Below the pieces are notes generated by a model. It did not search any database, had not been told where the DNA came from, and saw only the letters and a list, made by a program, of their open reading frames with translations. Below are positions 18,024 to 27,393 of a stretch of DNA of 64,000 nt, one piece after another. Source of the stretch: Oscillospiraceae bacterium NTUH-002-81. GTDB taxonomy: Bacteria; Bacillota; Clostridia; Lachnospirales; Lachnospiraceae. The stretch's first letter is position 1, and the number at the start of each line of letters is the position of its first letter. The stretch lies in NCBI GenBank assembly GCA_032620915.1, contig CP136052.1, positions 2,534,001-2,598,000 on the forward strand, read 5' to 3'. The translations under genes were made by a program, and so were the position numbers.

Positions 18024-19292
18024 TTACTTCTGCGCCCAGGTAAGGATCAGCTGAGCATAGATGAAAATGCAGTCCAGGTAAGCGTCCAGCTCCACATATT
18101 CATTGGGAGAATGGCACTGCTCCAGATTACCGGGGCCGAACTGGATGGTAGGGCACCCGGCAATATTTCTCCAGATTCTGGAATCACAGCCTGCAGGGGA
18201 ACCCACCGTGCGCACCGGTATGCCTTTACTATGCCGGAAAGCTTCCCGAAACGCATTGACAAACATGTGCTCGGTATCCATCTCGAAAGCACCGCCCGCC
18301 TGATACATGGTAATCTTCGGCGGATGATCCTTCATCCACGGATCATAAGTTGCCACACCCATAACCGTATCGGTAAATTCCTTTACCACCATGTCATAGG
18401 ACATCTGCCGGGGCAGATAATGGATGCAAGTCTCAAAGTAACAGTTTCCGGCCACCGTGGAACCGGCGGTTCCGCCATGGATGACGCCAATGTTCAGGTT
18501 CGGCGCCGGAAGCAGCGGATGCCGGTAAGTCAGCAGCCAGGTGTGTTCCATCTCCGACAGAGCATTGATGACCTTCATGGCTTTTTCAATGGCGCTGACG
18601 CCCAGCCATTTGGCGCCGGAGTGATTGGCTTTTCCCTCAAATTCCACCCGGAAGAACACGAAGCCCATATGGGCCAGGATCAGCTCCCCGCTGGTGCCCT
18701 CGCAGTTCACCACGCCGTCTGCGCGGATGCCGTGCATGGCCGCCTGCATGGAACCGTTACCGCCGCCCTCCTCGTCACACACGGAGGTGATGGTCACGTC
18801 GCCGAGCAGCTCATATCCCGCATCCTTGAGAAGCTTCACCGCCAGGGTGGAGGCCAGCAGCCCGGCCTTCATATCCGCGGAACCCAGGCCGTACAGTCTG
18901 CCGTCTTTGATGGTCGGCTCATGGGGAGGGGTCTTCCAGTCCGCTTCATTGCCTGCGGGCATGGTGTCGATATGGCTGTTGAACATGATGCTCCTGCCGC
19001 CATTTCCTTTGAAGGTGGCATATACATTGTACCTGCCATCGTAGTTGTGTCCCAGATTGCCCTCGTTATATTTGCGCAGGCACTCCTGGATCACCGCCTC
19101 CTCCATCTGGTCTTCCACGATGGAATCCGCGCCCATATCCGCAAACAGGGCCTTCATATATTCCTGTCCTTCTTTTTCCAGACCACCGGCAATGCCGTGG
19201 CCCAGATCATGGGTGTCGATGGCCACCAGATCCGCCAGCTTCTGTATATACTCGTCCCGGTGCTCCACCAGAACCTCCTTCAGATCCCTCAT
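18024..19292 (-). CDS. M20 family hydrolase (YgeY/ArgE-like)
   Basis: A 422-residue metallohydrolase. IMFNSHIDTMPAGN carries the first metal ligands, YGLGSADMKAGLLASTLAV the bridging Asp and SVCDEEGGGNGSMQAAM the catalytic Glu. GKANHSGAKWLGVSAIEKAM is the dimer domain. A ribosome site AAAGGAGA precedes ATG 19292. It resembles the YgeY branch found with purine and selenium-dependent catabolic genes, which suits its place 40 bp after a nucleoside hydrolase gene. The physiological substrate is unknown; hydrolysis of an amide in base or ureide breakdown is a guess. Confidence 0.85.
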   Translation of the reverse strand: MRDLKEVLVEHRDEYIQKLADLVAIDTHDLGHGIAGGLEKEGQEYMKALFADMGADSIVEDQMEEAVIQECLRKYNEGNLGHNYDGRYNVYATFKGNGGRSIMFNSHIDTMPAGNEADWKTPPHEPTIKDGRLYGLGSADMKAGLLASTLAVKLLKDAGYELLGDVTITSVCDEEGGGNGSMQAAMHGIRADGVVNCEGTSGELILAHMGFVFFRVEFEGKANHSGAKWLGVSAIEKAMKVINALSEMEHTWLLTYRHPLLPAPNLNIGVIHGGTAGSTVAGNCYFETCIHYLPRQMSYDMVVKEFTDTVMGVATYDPWMKDHPPKITMYQAGGAFEMDTEHMFVNAFREAFRHSKGIPVRTVGSPAGCDSRIWRNIAGCPTIQFGPGNLEQCHSPNEYVELDAYLDCIFIYAQLILTWAQK

Positions 19293-19331
19293 CCCGATTC
19301 TCCTTTCCAGACTGCAGAATTATTTTCCACA

Positions 19332-20264
19332 TCAACCGTAATTTCGGATGCCTTCCTCCACGATGTCCCAGAATTTCTCCACATCCACGTCAATGGCCAC
19401 CTTGGAATTGGGCTTCTTGTCCGATAATCCAAAGAAATCACAGTTGGTCCTGCCGTAGCTCTGCTCACTGCGGTTGTCGATCTCGGTGTACATCTCCTTC
19501 ACCGTCAGCACCGACGGATCAATCAGGTATGCGCACGTCACGGGATCATGCAGCGGGCCGCCCTCCCAGCCAAACACTTCCTTCTGGGTCTTGTTGAAGA
19601 ACGCCATCAGGTCTGCAAACAGATGGGCTGCTTTCGTGTCGATGGCACGCATCCGGTCCACGATGGCCGGATAGCAGAGCACCTTTCTCGTCACATCCAG
19701 TCCCACCATGACGATGGGCACGCTGGAATGGAATACCACAGAAGCCGCATCCGCATCCGCATAAATGTTAAACTCTGCCGCCGGGGTCACATTTCCCAGC
19801 TGATAGCAGCCGCCCATGAGCACGATCTCTCTGATCTTGGAGGTGATCTTCGGCTCCATGCGCATGGCCATGGCAATGTTCGTCAGCGGGCCGGTGGGCA
19901 CCAGGGTGATATCCCCGTCGGATGCCATCAGCGTCCTGGTCAGGTAATTGACTGCATGCTCCTTCTCGGCACTGCGGTTCAACGGTGCAAATACCGGGCC
20001 GTCCAGACCGCTTTCCCCGTGGATCTCCGGGGAAGTCACCCGTTCCCGGATCATGGCCTGGCCGCAGCCCTGGTAAACCGGCACGTCAATGTCCAGATGC
20101 TGACATACCCGCAGCGCATTGATGGTCGTCTTCTCCAGCAGCTGGTTGCCGCCCACGGTGGTGATGCCCAGAAGCTCCAGCTTCGGGCTTCTGCCTGCCA
20201 GCAGAATGTTCACCGCATCATCGTGTCCGGGATCACAGTCCAGAATCACTTTTCTTCTATCCAT
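19332..20264 (-). CDS. Inosine/uridine-preferring nucleoside hydrolase
   Basis: Cleaves ribonucleosides to base and ribose, 310 residues. The calcium-binding N-terminal motif is VILDCDPGHDDAVNILLAG (DxDPGxDDA). VPTGPLTNIAMAM and LMGGCYQLGNVTPAAEFNIYADADAA (ribose site, AEFN) follow, then GGPLHDPVTCAYLIDP with the late catalytic His-Asp. A GGAGGACAAACGAAA site precedes the ATG. It directly follows the nucleoside-type ABC permeases on the same strand, so import and cleavage are likely coupled. Purine versus pyrimidine preference cannot be decided. Confidence 0.94.
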   Translation of the reverse strand: MDRRKVILDCDPGHDDAVNILLAGRSPKLELLGITTVGGNQLLEKTTINALRVCQHLDIDVPVYQGCGQAMIRERVTSPEIHGESGLDGPVFAPLNRSAEKEHAVNYLTRTLMASDGDITLVPTGPLTNIAMAMRMEPKITSKIREIVLMGGCYQLGNVTPAAEFNIYADADAASVVFHSSVPIVMVGLDVTRKVLCYPAIVDRMRAIDTKAAHLFADLMAFFNKTQKEVFGWEGGPLHDPVTCAYLIDPSVLTVKEMYTEIDNRSEQSYGRTNCDFFGLSDKKPNSKVAIDVDVEKFWDIVEEGIRNYG

Positions 20265-20329
20265 TTTCGTTTGTCCTCCTGTTTGTCTCTTCTATATGCC
20301 AATCGTTCTCCTGCTAAATTGGTTCGCGC

Positions 20330-21268
20330 CTACTGGCTCACGCCGGTAAGGGAACTCTTCTTCTTCTTCTCTGCCGCCTGCTTGGAAACCAGGGAAATGA
20401 CCAGTACCACAATGGTGATCACGTAGGGCATGAGCAGCACGATCTGGGATGGCACACCGTAAGCCTGTACCCGGGCACCCACAGAATCTGCAAAACCAAA
20501 GATCAGACAGCCGATGGCTGTAAAGATCGGGTTGGCGTTGCCGAAATACATGGCAGCCACACCCATGAAACCACGGTTGTTCGTCATGCTCTCCCGGAAC
20601 AGATTGCTGTATCCTAAAGACAGATGGGCCCCTGCCAGACCGCCGATGAGACCGGCGATGAGGATGGCCTGATATTTCATGCCGTTGACATTGATGCCGG
20701 CTGTCTGGGCTGCCTGCTCGAACTTACCAACCGCCCGCAGCCGCAGGCCCCATACGGTCTTATAAAAAACAAACCACACGGCGATCACCAGAATGATGAC
20801 AAACCACTCGGTGATGCTCCAGTCGTTGAAAATGTCGTTGAGCACCGGAATATTTTTCAAAAACGGAATATGTACCTTGGGAATGCCGATGATCTTCGGG
20901 TCAGAGAAGGAACCCTGCTGCCCCAGAATGGCATTCAGAAGATACTTGGTCAGGGCCACTGCCAGCAGGTTGACGCCCATACCGATGGCACAGTTGTCCG
21001 CCTTGTAGCGGATGTGGCCGATGGCGATGATCCATGCCATGAACATGCCGCTCAGCATTGCTGCCAGCACCCCCAGAATCCAGCTTCCCGTGGTGTAGCT
21101 GATGGCAACCGCCATAAATGCGCCCATGAGCATGATGCCCTCTGTTCCGACATTTAAAATGTTGGCCTGCTGGGTGATAGCCGCGCAGAGCGCCGCATAA
21201 ATAATCGGTGTAGAAGCACGGAAGGTCGCATAAATCAGGGATACATTGATAATATTGGAAAATTTCAT
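20330..21268 (-). CDS. Nucleoside-type ABC transporter permease (second)
   Basis: A 312-residue BPD_transp_2 membrane protein with about eight to nine segments. It contains AALCAAITQQANILNVGTEGIMLMGAFMA, the conserved N-terminal motif of the BMP-linked permeases, and IAGLIGGLAGAHLSLGY. The lysine-rich C-terminus EKKKKSSLTGVSQ is cytosolic. Its start is 3 nt after the first permease stop. Together with the partner permease, the twin-domain ATPase and the BMP lipoprotein it forms a YufNOPQ/BmpA-NupP-NupQ-like nucleoside importer. Confidence 0.93.
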   Translation of the reverse strand: MKFSNIINVSLIYATFRASTPIIYAALCAAITQQANILNVGTEGIMLMGAFMAVAISYTTGSWILGVLAAMLSGMFMAWIIAIGHIRYKADNCAIGMGVNLLAVALTKYLLNAILGQQGSFSDPKIIGIPKVHIPFLKNIPVLNDIFNDWSITEWFVIILVIAVWFVFYKTVWGLRLRAVGKFEQAAQTAGINVNGMKYQAILIAGLIGGLAGAHLSLGYSNLFRESMTNNRGFMGVAAMYFGNANPIFTAIGCLIFGFADSVGARVQAYGVPSQIVLLMPYVITIVVLVISLVSKQAAEKKKKSSLTGVSQ

Positions 21269-21271
21269 ATA

Positions 21272-22327
21272 TTACGCCTCCTGTCCTTCCTTATCGGATT
21301 TCTCCGATTTTTTCTTTTTCTTACTGCCGTAAAAGGTAAACAGCAGATCCATGGTTGCCACACAGATAAAGGTGGCTGTGATCGTATCAACGATGGACTT
21401 AGGTACGCCCGTACTCTGCTGCATACCCATAGCGCCGGCCTTCAGGACAGCCAGGAAGAAGGATACGATGGGGCCGACGGCCACGTTGCTTCTTGCGATC
21501 AGAGCTGCCAGCATCCCGTTGGAACCAAGTCCCACTGCAAAGTTGTCCAGATAATATCCATACACGCCCAGTACCTCGATGCAGCCTGCCATGCCGCCCA
21601 GGGCACCGGAGATCATCATCGTCTGTACCAGCACCTTCTTGGGCTTCATGCCGGTGTACTCCGCATGTACCGGGTTGGTACCAACGGTGCGCACCTTGTA
21701 GCCGAAGGTGGTCTTCTTTAACATCCAGCCGATAAAAATCACCGTCAGGATGGCGATAAACATGCCCGCATTGGCGTTACTCGGTTTTAAAAACTTCGGC
21801 AGCGTCACGGTCACCGGCAGGGACTGGCTGTTGGCCACACCCGCACTCATGGGGCCGCTGACGAGATAGGAAGCGATGTACTGTGCCACCGAGTTCATCA
21901 GGATGGTGACGCACACCTCATTGACCCCATATTCCGCTTTCAGGAAACCGGGGATAAAGGCCCAGGCCGCACCCACTGCCATGGCACCCAGGAAACAGGT
22001 TACCAGCAGGATCGGAGCCGGAAGAAAGGTCCAGTTGATCCCGATATAGGCTGCGGTAATACCACCCAGGAATACCTCGCCCTCAACGCCCACGTTGAAC
22101 GCACCGCCTTTGGCTGCCACGGCAAATGCTGTGGACGTCAAAAGCAGCGGGGTAAAGCTTGCCAGTGTGGTTCCGAATTTCAGCTTTCCATTGAAAGCCC
22201 CCTTGATCAGTGCAGCATAGGCATCCAGCGGATTCTCACTGATCATCAGGATCAGCACCGAACCGATGACCATAGCAAGGAGAATGGTCAGAACCCATTT
22301 TCTTATCATTACGATCTTGTTATTCAT
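21272..22327 (-). CDS. Nucleoside-type ABC transporter permease (first)
   Basis: About 351 residues, BPD_transp_2 family. Visible are FTPLLLTSTAFAVAAKGGAFNVGVEGEVFLG (family motif) and GFLKAEYGVNEVCVTILMNSVAQYIASYL. The start ATG 22327 overlaps the ATPase stop region with GGAGGAG upstream. An in-frame ATG at 22354 would overlap the ATPase more deeply and is not needed. The C-terminal tail YGSKKKKKSEKSDKEGQEA is cytosolic. It acts as the heterodimer partner of the following permease. Confidence 0.92.
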   Translation of the reverse strand: MNNKIVMIRKWVLTILLAMVIGSVLILMISENPLDAYAALIKGAFNGKLKFGTTLASFTPLLLTSTAFAVAAKGGAFNVGVEGEVFLGGITAAYIGINWTFLPAPILLVTCFLGAMAVGAAWAFIPGFLKAEYGVNEVCVTILMNSVAQYIASYLVSGPMSAGVANSQSLPVTVTLPKFLKPSNANAGMFIAILTVIFIGWMLKKTTFGYKVRTVGTNPVHAEYTGMKPKKVLVQTMMISGALGGMAGCIEVLGVYGYYLDNFAVGLGSNGMLAALIARSNVAVGPIVSFFLAVLKAGAMGMQQSTGVPKSIVDTITATFICVATMDLLFTFYGSKKKKKSEKSDKEGQEA

Positions 22328-23858
22328 GAGCATACTCCTCCTTTGTCGTATCACGACCGCCCATCATCAGAAGACCCAGGTTGTCCTCGTTGGCTTCCGA
22401 TGCATCCATGCGACCGGAAATCTTTCCTTCATACATAACCACGATCCGGTCAGAAAGAGATAAAAGCTCTTCCAGGTCTGCGGAAATCAGAAGCACGCCC
22501 AACCCCTTCTCCTTCACATCCTCCAGGATAGTGCGGATAGATTCGATAGCGCCGATATCCACACCTCGGGTGGGCTGGGATGCCACCAAAAGCTTTCCGC
22601 CGATGGCAACCTCTCTTGCCACAACGATCTTCTGGGCATTACCGCCGGACAGAGACTGGGTGATCATCTCCGGATCCCGTGGACGGATATCAAACTTCTC
22701 CGACAGCTCATTGGCATAATCCGTGATCGCCTTATTGTTCAGAAGGAATCCCCTGGAAAACGGTGCGTCCTCAATCTGTACCGCTACCAGATTCTCCTTG
22801 ATGCTCATATTCCGGTTCAGGCCTCTCGTATTTCGATCCTCCGGCACATGGGTCAGGCCGCTTTTCCGGATCTTCTTGGGGGAGAGATTGGTGATATCCT
22901 GTCCGTCCAGGTATACCTTACCTTTCTCCACCTTACGCAGGCCGGTGATGGCCTCGATAAATTCGCTCTGGCCGTTGCCGTCGATACCGGCGATGCCGAC
23001 GATCTCCCCGGCACGCACTTCCAGATCAATGCCCCGGATCTTGGAGATCTCCTTTTCTCCCGATGTCCACAGGTTCTCCACCTTCAGCACCACATCGCCT
23101 ACCTTGGCAGCTTTCCGCTCGATATTCAGGAAAACCTCCCGGCCGATCATCATCTTGGCCAGCTCCTTCGGTGACGTATCCTTCTTATCCACAGTGCCAA
23201 TGTACTGACCCTGCCGCATGACGCTGATCCGGTCAGAGATCTCCATGACCTCATCCAGCTTATGGGAAATAAACACGATGGACTTGCCGTCCCTGCGCAG
23301 ATTCTCCAGAATCTCAAACAGCCGTCTGGCCTCCTGGGGTGTCAGCACAGCCGTGGGTTCATCCAGAATGATGATCTCGGCGCCCCGGGTCAGGATCTTG
23401 ATGATCTCTACACGCTGGGCCTCACCGACGGAAATCTGGTTGATCCGCTTATCCATCTGGATATCCATGCCATACTGGTCAATGTACTGCTGCACTGTCG
23501 TCCGGGCTTTATCGAAATCAATGGTCATTCCCTTCTTCGGTTCAAAACCAAGGATGATATTTTCCAGAACGGTCAGTTCATTCACCAGCATAAATTCCTG
23601 GTGTACCATCCCGATGCCCTTTTCGATGGCAAGCCTGGGCGTGATCTGAGTCAGTGGTTCTCCTTTTACGATGACTTCTCCGCCATCAAAATCATACATA
23701 CCGTAAAGCATCTTCATCATGGTGGATTTACCGGCACCATTTTCTCCGATAAGGGAGTGGATCTCTCCCTTTCTGAGCGTAAAATTGCCGTCCTTCACTG
23801 CATGAACTTCACCGAAACTCTTCACGATATGGTTCATCTCAACAACATATTCACTCAA
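22320..23858 (-). CDS. Nucleoside-type ABC transporter ATPase with two nucleotide-binding domains
   Basis: About 512 residues with two ABC domains. Domain 1 has LIGENGAGKSTMMKMLYG (Walker A), ISVGEAQRVEIIKIL (signature) and IIILDEPTAVLT (Walker B). Domain 2 has GIAGIDGNGQSEFIEAI (degenerate Walker A without the usual GKS/T) and LSGGNAQKIVVAREV, with SQPTRGVDIGAIE replacing Walker B. This asymmetry is normal for sugar/nucleoside importers of this class. TTG 23858, with GAGGGG 8 nt upstream, is the preferred start (LSEYVVEMNHIVKSFGEV); no ATG sits near that site. Confidence 0.93.
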   Translation of the reverse strand: MSEYVVEMNHIVKSFGEVHAVKDGNFTLRKGEIHSLIGENGAGKSTMMKMLYGMYDFDGGEVIVKGEPLTQITPRLAIEKGIGMVHQEFMLVNELTVLENIILGFEPKKGMTIDFDKARTTVQQYIDQYGMDIQMDKRINQISVGEAQRVEIIKILTRGAEIIILDEPTAVLTPQEARRLFEILENLRRDGKSIVFISHKLDEVMEISDRISVMRQGQYIGTVDKKDTSPKELAKMMIGREVFLNIERKAAKVGDVVLKVENLWTSGEKEISKIRGIDLEVRAGEIVGIAGIDGNGQSEFIEAITGLRKVEKGKVYLDGQDITNLSPKKIRKSGLTHVPEDRNTRGLNRNMSIKENLVAVQIEDAPFSRGFLLNNKAITDYANELSEKFDIRPRDPEMITQSLSGGNAQKIVVAREVAIGGKLLVASQPTRGVDIGAIESIRTILEDVKEKGLGVLLISADLEELLSLSDRIVVMYEGKISGRMDASEANEDNLGLLMMGGRDTTKEEYAHE

Positions 23859-23980
23859 TCTTCGTTCCCCTCTTTCTCTTACTTGTCGTTTTGGAGACAT
23901 GTACGGACAGAGCCTGGGATGTTCTGCCCCTGCATCTTTGCAAAACGAAAATGCAGCAGGAAATGCATTTCCCATTATAC

Positions 23981-24024
23981 AAAAGGGGCAGGCCCTCGTG
24001 GATAAAACCCAAAGAGCCAGCCCC
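23981..24024 (-). terminator. Intercistronic terminator-like hairpin between BMP lipoprotein and ATPase genes
   Basis: GGGGCAGGC (23985-23993) pairs with GCCAGCCCC (24016-24024) except for one A-A mismatch. Four T follow on the minus strand. Partial termination here would give more binding protein than transporter core, a common design; this is inference. A perfect 14-bp palindrome GGAAATGCATTTCC lies just beyond (23959-23972). Confidence 0.6.
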
Positions 24025-24059
24025 TCCCTCCTGCTTATCTTACCTGATGCCGTATGGCT

Positions 24060-25187
24060 TTAGTTCTGCGGTCCGAAACCATCGTAGTTTTCAACAACGA
24101 TCTCACCGGAAGTGATCTTGTCAGACAGCTCCTGTACCTTGTCCAGGATCTCCTGTGGGAACTGATCGCCCAGTGCCTCTTTGATCACAGCGAAATCTGT
24201 TAAGCTTACGCCGCCGTCAGCAACGGTCAGGTATGCGGTAGATCCGCCCTGGAAAGAACCATCCACAACAGACTGCACTGTCATGTAGCAAGCGGTATCT
24301 ACTCTCTTCACCATGGAAGTCAGCACGGAACCCGGCTGATCGTTATCCTGGTTCAGATCTACGCCGATGGCATAATGTCCTGCATCCTTAGCTGCCTCCA
24401 GGATACCAGGGCCAGTACCGGATGCAACGTTCATGACGATATCAGCACCCTGGTCATACTGTGCCAGTGTCAGCTCTTTGCCCTTTAACGGGTCATTCCA
24501 TGTGCCTGCAAATGCCTGCAGGATCTGGATATCGGGATCGATGTACTTCGCGCCCTGCTCATAACCTACGAAGAAATCATGCAGAACCGGGATATCCATG
24601 CCGCCTACCCAGCCGATAATCTTATCGGAGTTCACGCCCTCGATCTCATCGTGTGTGGTAAACATCGCTGCTGCCGCACCTGCCAGGAAGGAGCCCTGGT
24701 TCTGTGCGAAGCTGATGGACTGGATGTTGTCACCCTCAACGGTGGTGTCGATAACGGCAAACTTCACATCGGGATAGCTTGCACAGTATTTCTTCATATA
24801 CTCTTCAAAGTTGGAAGAAGAACAGATGACCAGGTCATATCCGTCCTCACAAACTGCCAGCAGGTTTGCCTCCCACTCATCAGCGGTGGTACCTTCCAGC
24901 TCTTTTACTTCTACGCCAAAATCCTTCTGGGCTTTCATCAGTCCCTCATGACAGGAGTCATTGTAGGATTTGTCTCCGAGAAGTCCGGAATAAACGCATG
25001 CTACGCGGATTCCGCTTGCATCAGCGGCGCTGTCCGTCTCTGCTGCTGCGTCATCGGTTGTCTCCTCGGCTGCTGCATCGTCCTTTGTGTCAGCTGCTGC
25101 GCTGTCACCCTCGGACTTGTTCCCGCATGCTGCAAGGCTGAATACCATGGCAGATGCAAGAAGTACGCTGAGTACTTTCTTTTTCAT
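24060..25187 (-). CDS. BMP-family nucleoside-binding lipoprotein
   Basis: Substrate-binding lipoprotein of the nucleoside importer, 375 residues. The signal peptide MKKKVLSVLLASAMVFSLAAC ends in the lipobox LAAC, so Cys21 would be lipidated and the protein held on the outer face of the membrane. An acidic, Ala-rich linker follows. The BMP domain contains VACVYSGLLGDKSYNDSCHEG, AQNQGSFLAGAAAAMFT, IGWVGGMDIPVLHDFFVGYEQGA and DQGADIVMNVASGTGPGILEAA. It is the first gene of the operon, behind a consensus promoter with a 134-nt leader. Confidence 0.94.
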   Translation of the reverse strand: MKKKVLSVLLASAMVFSLAACGNKSEGDSAAADTKDDAAAEETTDDAAAETDSAADASGIRVACVYSGLLGDKSYNDSCHEGLMKAQKDFGVEVKELEGTTADEWEANLLAVCEDGYDLVICSSSNFEEYMKKYCASYPDVKFAVIDTTVEGDNIQSISFAQNQGSFLAGAAAAMFTTHDEIEGVNSDKIIGWVGGMDIPVLHDFFVGYEQGAKYIDPDIQILQAFAGTWNDPLKGKELTLAQYDQGADIVMNVASGTGPGILEAAKDAGHYAIGVDLNQDNDQPGSVLTSMVKRVDTACYMTVQSVVDGSFQGGSTAYLTVADGGVSLTDFAVIKEALGDQFPQEILDKVQELSDKITSGEIVVENYDGFGPQN

Positions 25188-25251
25188 AATTTCTACCTCT
25201 CTTTCTGTTTACAAAAAAATGCCAAAACACCTTTGAAAAAACATGAAATTA

Positions 25252-25263
25252 ATGACCAGTCAT
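25252..25263. promoter_or_regulatory. 12-bp palindrome in the BMP operon leader
   Basis: ATGACCAGTCAT is self-complementary and lies about 65 nt downstream of the predicted transcription start. It could be an operator; no regulator is identified. The leader does not contain purine-riboswitch core sequences. Confidence 0.35.
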
Positions 25264-25327
25264 TCTCCAAATTTTATCAGGTATCTCAGCACATCTTTGT
25301 AAAAATATGTATTTACTACATGTCTAA

Positions 25328-25356
25328 ATTATAGAAACTTCCCTGGAATTTGTCAA
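25328..25356 (-). promoter_or_regulatory. Consensus promoter of the nucleoside uptake operon
   Basis: Minus-strand TTGACA (25351-25356) and TATAAT (25328-25333) are 17 bp apart, a perfect sigma-A promoter. Transcription would start near 25321, leaving a leader of about 134 nt before the BMP gene. Confidence 0.9.
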
Positions 25357-25509
25357 TACAAAATTATCAAATTCCTTTTCATTTTCACTCGTTTATTATT
25401 CATTTTGCACAATTTTTATAATCTTTGCTTATAAGCCTCCTACTACTATTTATGAACATCTTTACCCATGTAACGCATGAAAATCACGTATTTTCCCCGT
25501 TTTTCCGGG

Positions 25510-25597
25510 TGCCTGCGGCATAATTCAGTACCGCCGCAATGCGGTCTCGCGGAGCATTTTTATATGATAGGATGCAATTTCCTATCGTATAAAAAAA
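25510..25597. repeat. Structured repeat family 3, copy 1
   Basis: About 88 bp sharing TGCCTGCGGCATAATTCAG, TACCGCCGC, TCGCGGAGC and a GATAGGA...TTTCCTATC hairpin with the copy at 63569-63664, about 80% identical. It directly follows the tyrS terminator and shares its T-tract. The 25364-25509 stretch before it is AT-rich with no gene. Confidence 0.8.
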
Positions 25598-25635
25598 CGC
25601 CGTCCCGGAGGGGAGGATTTTTCTTCTTCCGGGAC
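25591..25635 (-). terminator. Intrinsic terminator of tyrS
   Basis: On the minus strand GTCCCGGA (25628-25635) pairs with TCCGGGAC (25602-25609). A seven-T run (25591-25597) follows after GGCG. It lies 27 bp past the tyrS stop. Confidence 0.85.
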
Positions 25636-25662
25636 AGCATTTTCTGATCTGTGAAATCTGTT

Positions 25663-26886
25663 CTATTTTTTAATGACAATTTTTCTGAAATTCTTCTTGC
25701 CGCGCTTGAACACCAGACCGTTCTCAAAAGCATCCGGCTCGTACTCCGTGTGGATGTCGGTCACTTTTTCACCGTCCACGGTCACACCGCCCTGCTCCAC
25801 CGCACGGCGTGCCTCGGAGCGGGATGCGGTCAGGCCGCTCTTTACGAGAACGCCCAGCACATCCAGTTTGCCGCCCTCGAAATCAGCCTCGGTCAGCTCG
25901 GAAGTGGGCATATCAGCCGCATTGCCGCCGCCAAACAGCGCTCTTGCACTCTCCTGGGCTTTGCCTGCCTCTTCCTCGCCATGTACCAGCTTGGTCAGCT
26001 CGAAAGCCAGGATCTCCTTTGCCTGGTTCAGCTGGCTGCCTTCCCAGTGATCCATCTCGTCGATCTGCTCCAGCGGCAGGAAAGTCAGCATCCGCAGGCA
26101 TTTCAACACATCTGCGTCGCCCACGTTTCTCCAGTACTGGTAGAACTCGAAGGGGCTTGTCTTCTTCGGATCCAGCCATACGGCGCCGGACTGGGTTTTG
26201 CCCATCTTCTTGCCCTCGGAGTTCAGCAGAAGGGTGATGGTCATGGCGTAAGCGTCCTTGCCCAGCTTCCGGCGGATCAGCTCCGTGCCGCCCAGCATGT
26301 TGCTCCACTGGTCATCGCCGCCGAACTGCATATTGCAGCCGTAGCGCTGGAATAACTCATAGAAATCGTAGCTCTGCATGAGCATGTAGTTGAATTCCAG
26401 GAAGCTTAAGCCCTTCTCCATTCTCTGCTTGTAGCACTCGGCCGTCAGCATCCGGTTGACGGAGAAATGGGGGCCGATCTCCCGCAGAAAATCAATGTAG
26501 TTCAGATCCATCAGCCACTCGGCGTTGTTGACCATCATGGCCTTGTCGTCGGAAAAATCAATGAAACGGCTCATCTGCTCCTTGAAGCAGTTGCAGTTGT
26601 GCTGGATCGTCTCCACGGTCATCATCTGCCGCATGTCAGAACGGCCGGAGGGGTCGCCGATCATGCCGGTACCGCCGCCGATGAGGGCAATGGGCTTATT
26701 GCCTGCCATCTGCAGACGCTTCATCAGGCACAGGGCCATGAAATGACCTACGTGCAGGCTGTCTGCGGTGGGGTCAAAGCCAATATAAAATACCGCTTTT
26801 CCGTTATTTACCAGTTCCTTGATCTCTGCTTCATCTGTGACCTGGGCAATGAGTCCTCTTGCCACAAGCTCGTCATACACTTTCAT
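25663..26886 (-). CDS. tyrS: Tyrosyl-tRNA synthetase
   Basis: Class Ic synthetase, 407 residues. [21 protein letters not shown] holds the HIGH box (HVGH). [20 protein letters not shown] and [13 protein letters not shown] are the tyrosine pocket. [17 protein letters not shown] is the KMSKS loop (KMGKT). The C-terminal S4-like RNA-binding domain includes [22 protein letters not shown]. It is controlled by a Tyr-specific T-box in its leader and ends in a strong terminator. Intact and of standard length for the bacterial TyrS type with an S4 tail. Confidence 0.97.
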   Translation of the reverse strand: MKVYDELVARGLIAQVTDEAEIKELVNNGKAVFYIGFDPTADSLHVGHFMALCLMKRLQMAGNKPIALIGGGTGMIGDPSGRSDMRQMMTVETIQHNCNCFKEQMSRFIDFSDDKAMMVNNAEWLMDLNYIDFLREIGPHFSVNRMLTAECYKQRMEKGLSFLEFNYMLMQSYDFYELFQRYGCNMQFGGDDQWSNMLGGTELIRRKLGKDAYAMTITLLLNSEGKKMGKTQSGAVWLDPKKTSPFEFYQYWRNVGDADVLKCLRMLTFLPLEQIDEMDHWEGSQLNQAKEILAFELTKLVHGEEEAGKAQESARALFGGGNAADMPTSELTEADFEGGKLDVLGVLVKSGLTASRSEARRAVEQGGVTVDGEKVTDIHTEYEPDAFENGLVFKRGKKNFRKIVIKK

Positions 26887-27007
26887 TTTCTTCTGCTCCT
26901 TTTCTCTCTCGAAAATCTTTGTTTTCAGTGACGGTTCTATGGGGGATCCCCCTGACGGCCGCGCTCCCTACGATTGCCATTTTACTGTTCAGCCGCGCCA
27001 TTCGTAA

Positions 27008-27283
27008 AACAAAAAAGGGACAGCTGCCGTCCGATTAAGGACGGGAACTATCCCGTGTTACCACCTTATTTCACAGACTGCTCACACAGCCTGCCTCTGC
27101 GGGTACGCTTCTGATACCCTGACACTGTAACGTGCATCATCCCGCCGCAGCCTACCAGGTTGTCCGTTCGGTGCGGAGCTCAAGGAGGTATTCCGAATCA
27201 GCTTCCCCTGCACCTCTCATCCACCGGTTACTTTCTGTAGCTTTCCCTGATCCGTACTTGTTCCTGTCATTGCTTTTGCATTT
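27008..27283 (-). promoter_or_regulatory. T-box riboswitch, tyrosine-specific (leader of tyrS)
   Basis: Read on the minus strand the leader has a long stem I with GAATACCTCC, where TAC (27188-27190) is the specifier codon for Tyr. It has the canonical T-box AAGGTGGTAACACGGG and a terminator whose CCGTCC-TTAATC-GGACGG hairpin is closed by GGGA/TCCC and followed by six T (27011-27016). Uncharged tRNA-Tyr would stabilise the antiterminator. The specifier agrees with the downstream gene. Confidence 0.96.
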
Positions 27284-27291
27284 ATATGGGC

Positions 27292-27321
27292 ATTATAAGG
27301 GATGATTTTTTCCCTTGTCAA
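27292..27321 (-). promoter_or_regulatory. Promoter of the tyrS T-box transcript
   Basis: TTGACA (27316-27321) and TATAAT (27292-27297) on the minus strand, 18 bp apart. Confidence 0.88.
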
Positions 27322-27342
27322 GCCATTATTCCGTAATAGTTA

Positions 27343-27390
27343 CATAACAGTTCACTCGCATTATTTCATAACAGTTCACTCGCGCCATTC
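27343..27390. repeat. Tandem CATAACAGTTCACTCGC repeat, fragment of structured family 2
   Basis: The 17-bp sequence CATAACAGTTCACTCGC occurs at 27343-27359 and 27367-27383. The second copy continues as GCCATTCGCA, matching (as reverse complement) the end of the 90-bp repeats at 62.7-62.9 kb. It lies just 3' of the HD-domain gene. Confidence 0.65.
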
Positions 27391-27393
27391 GCA

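Noticed and set aside
25188..25320. Purine riboswitch ahead of the BMP nucleoside-binding gene
   Set aside because: The 134-nt leader lacks the conserved three-way junction sequences; only a 12-bp palindrome is seen.
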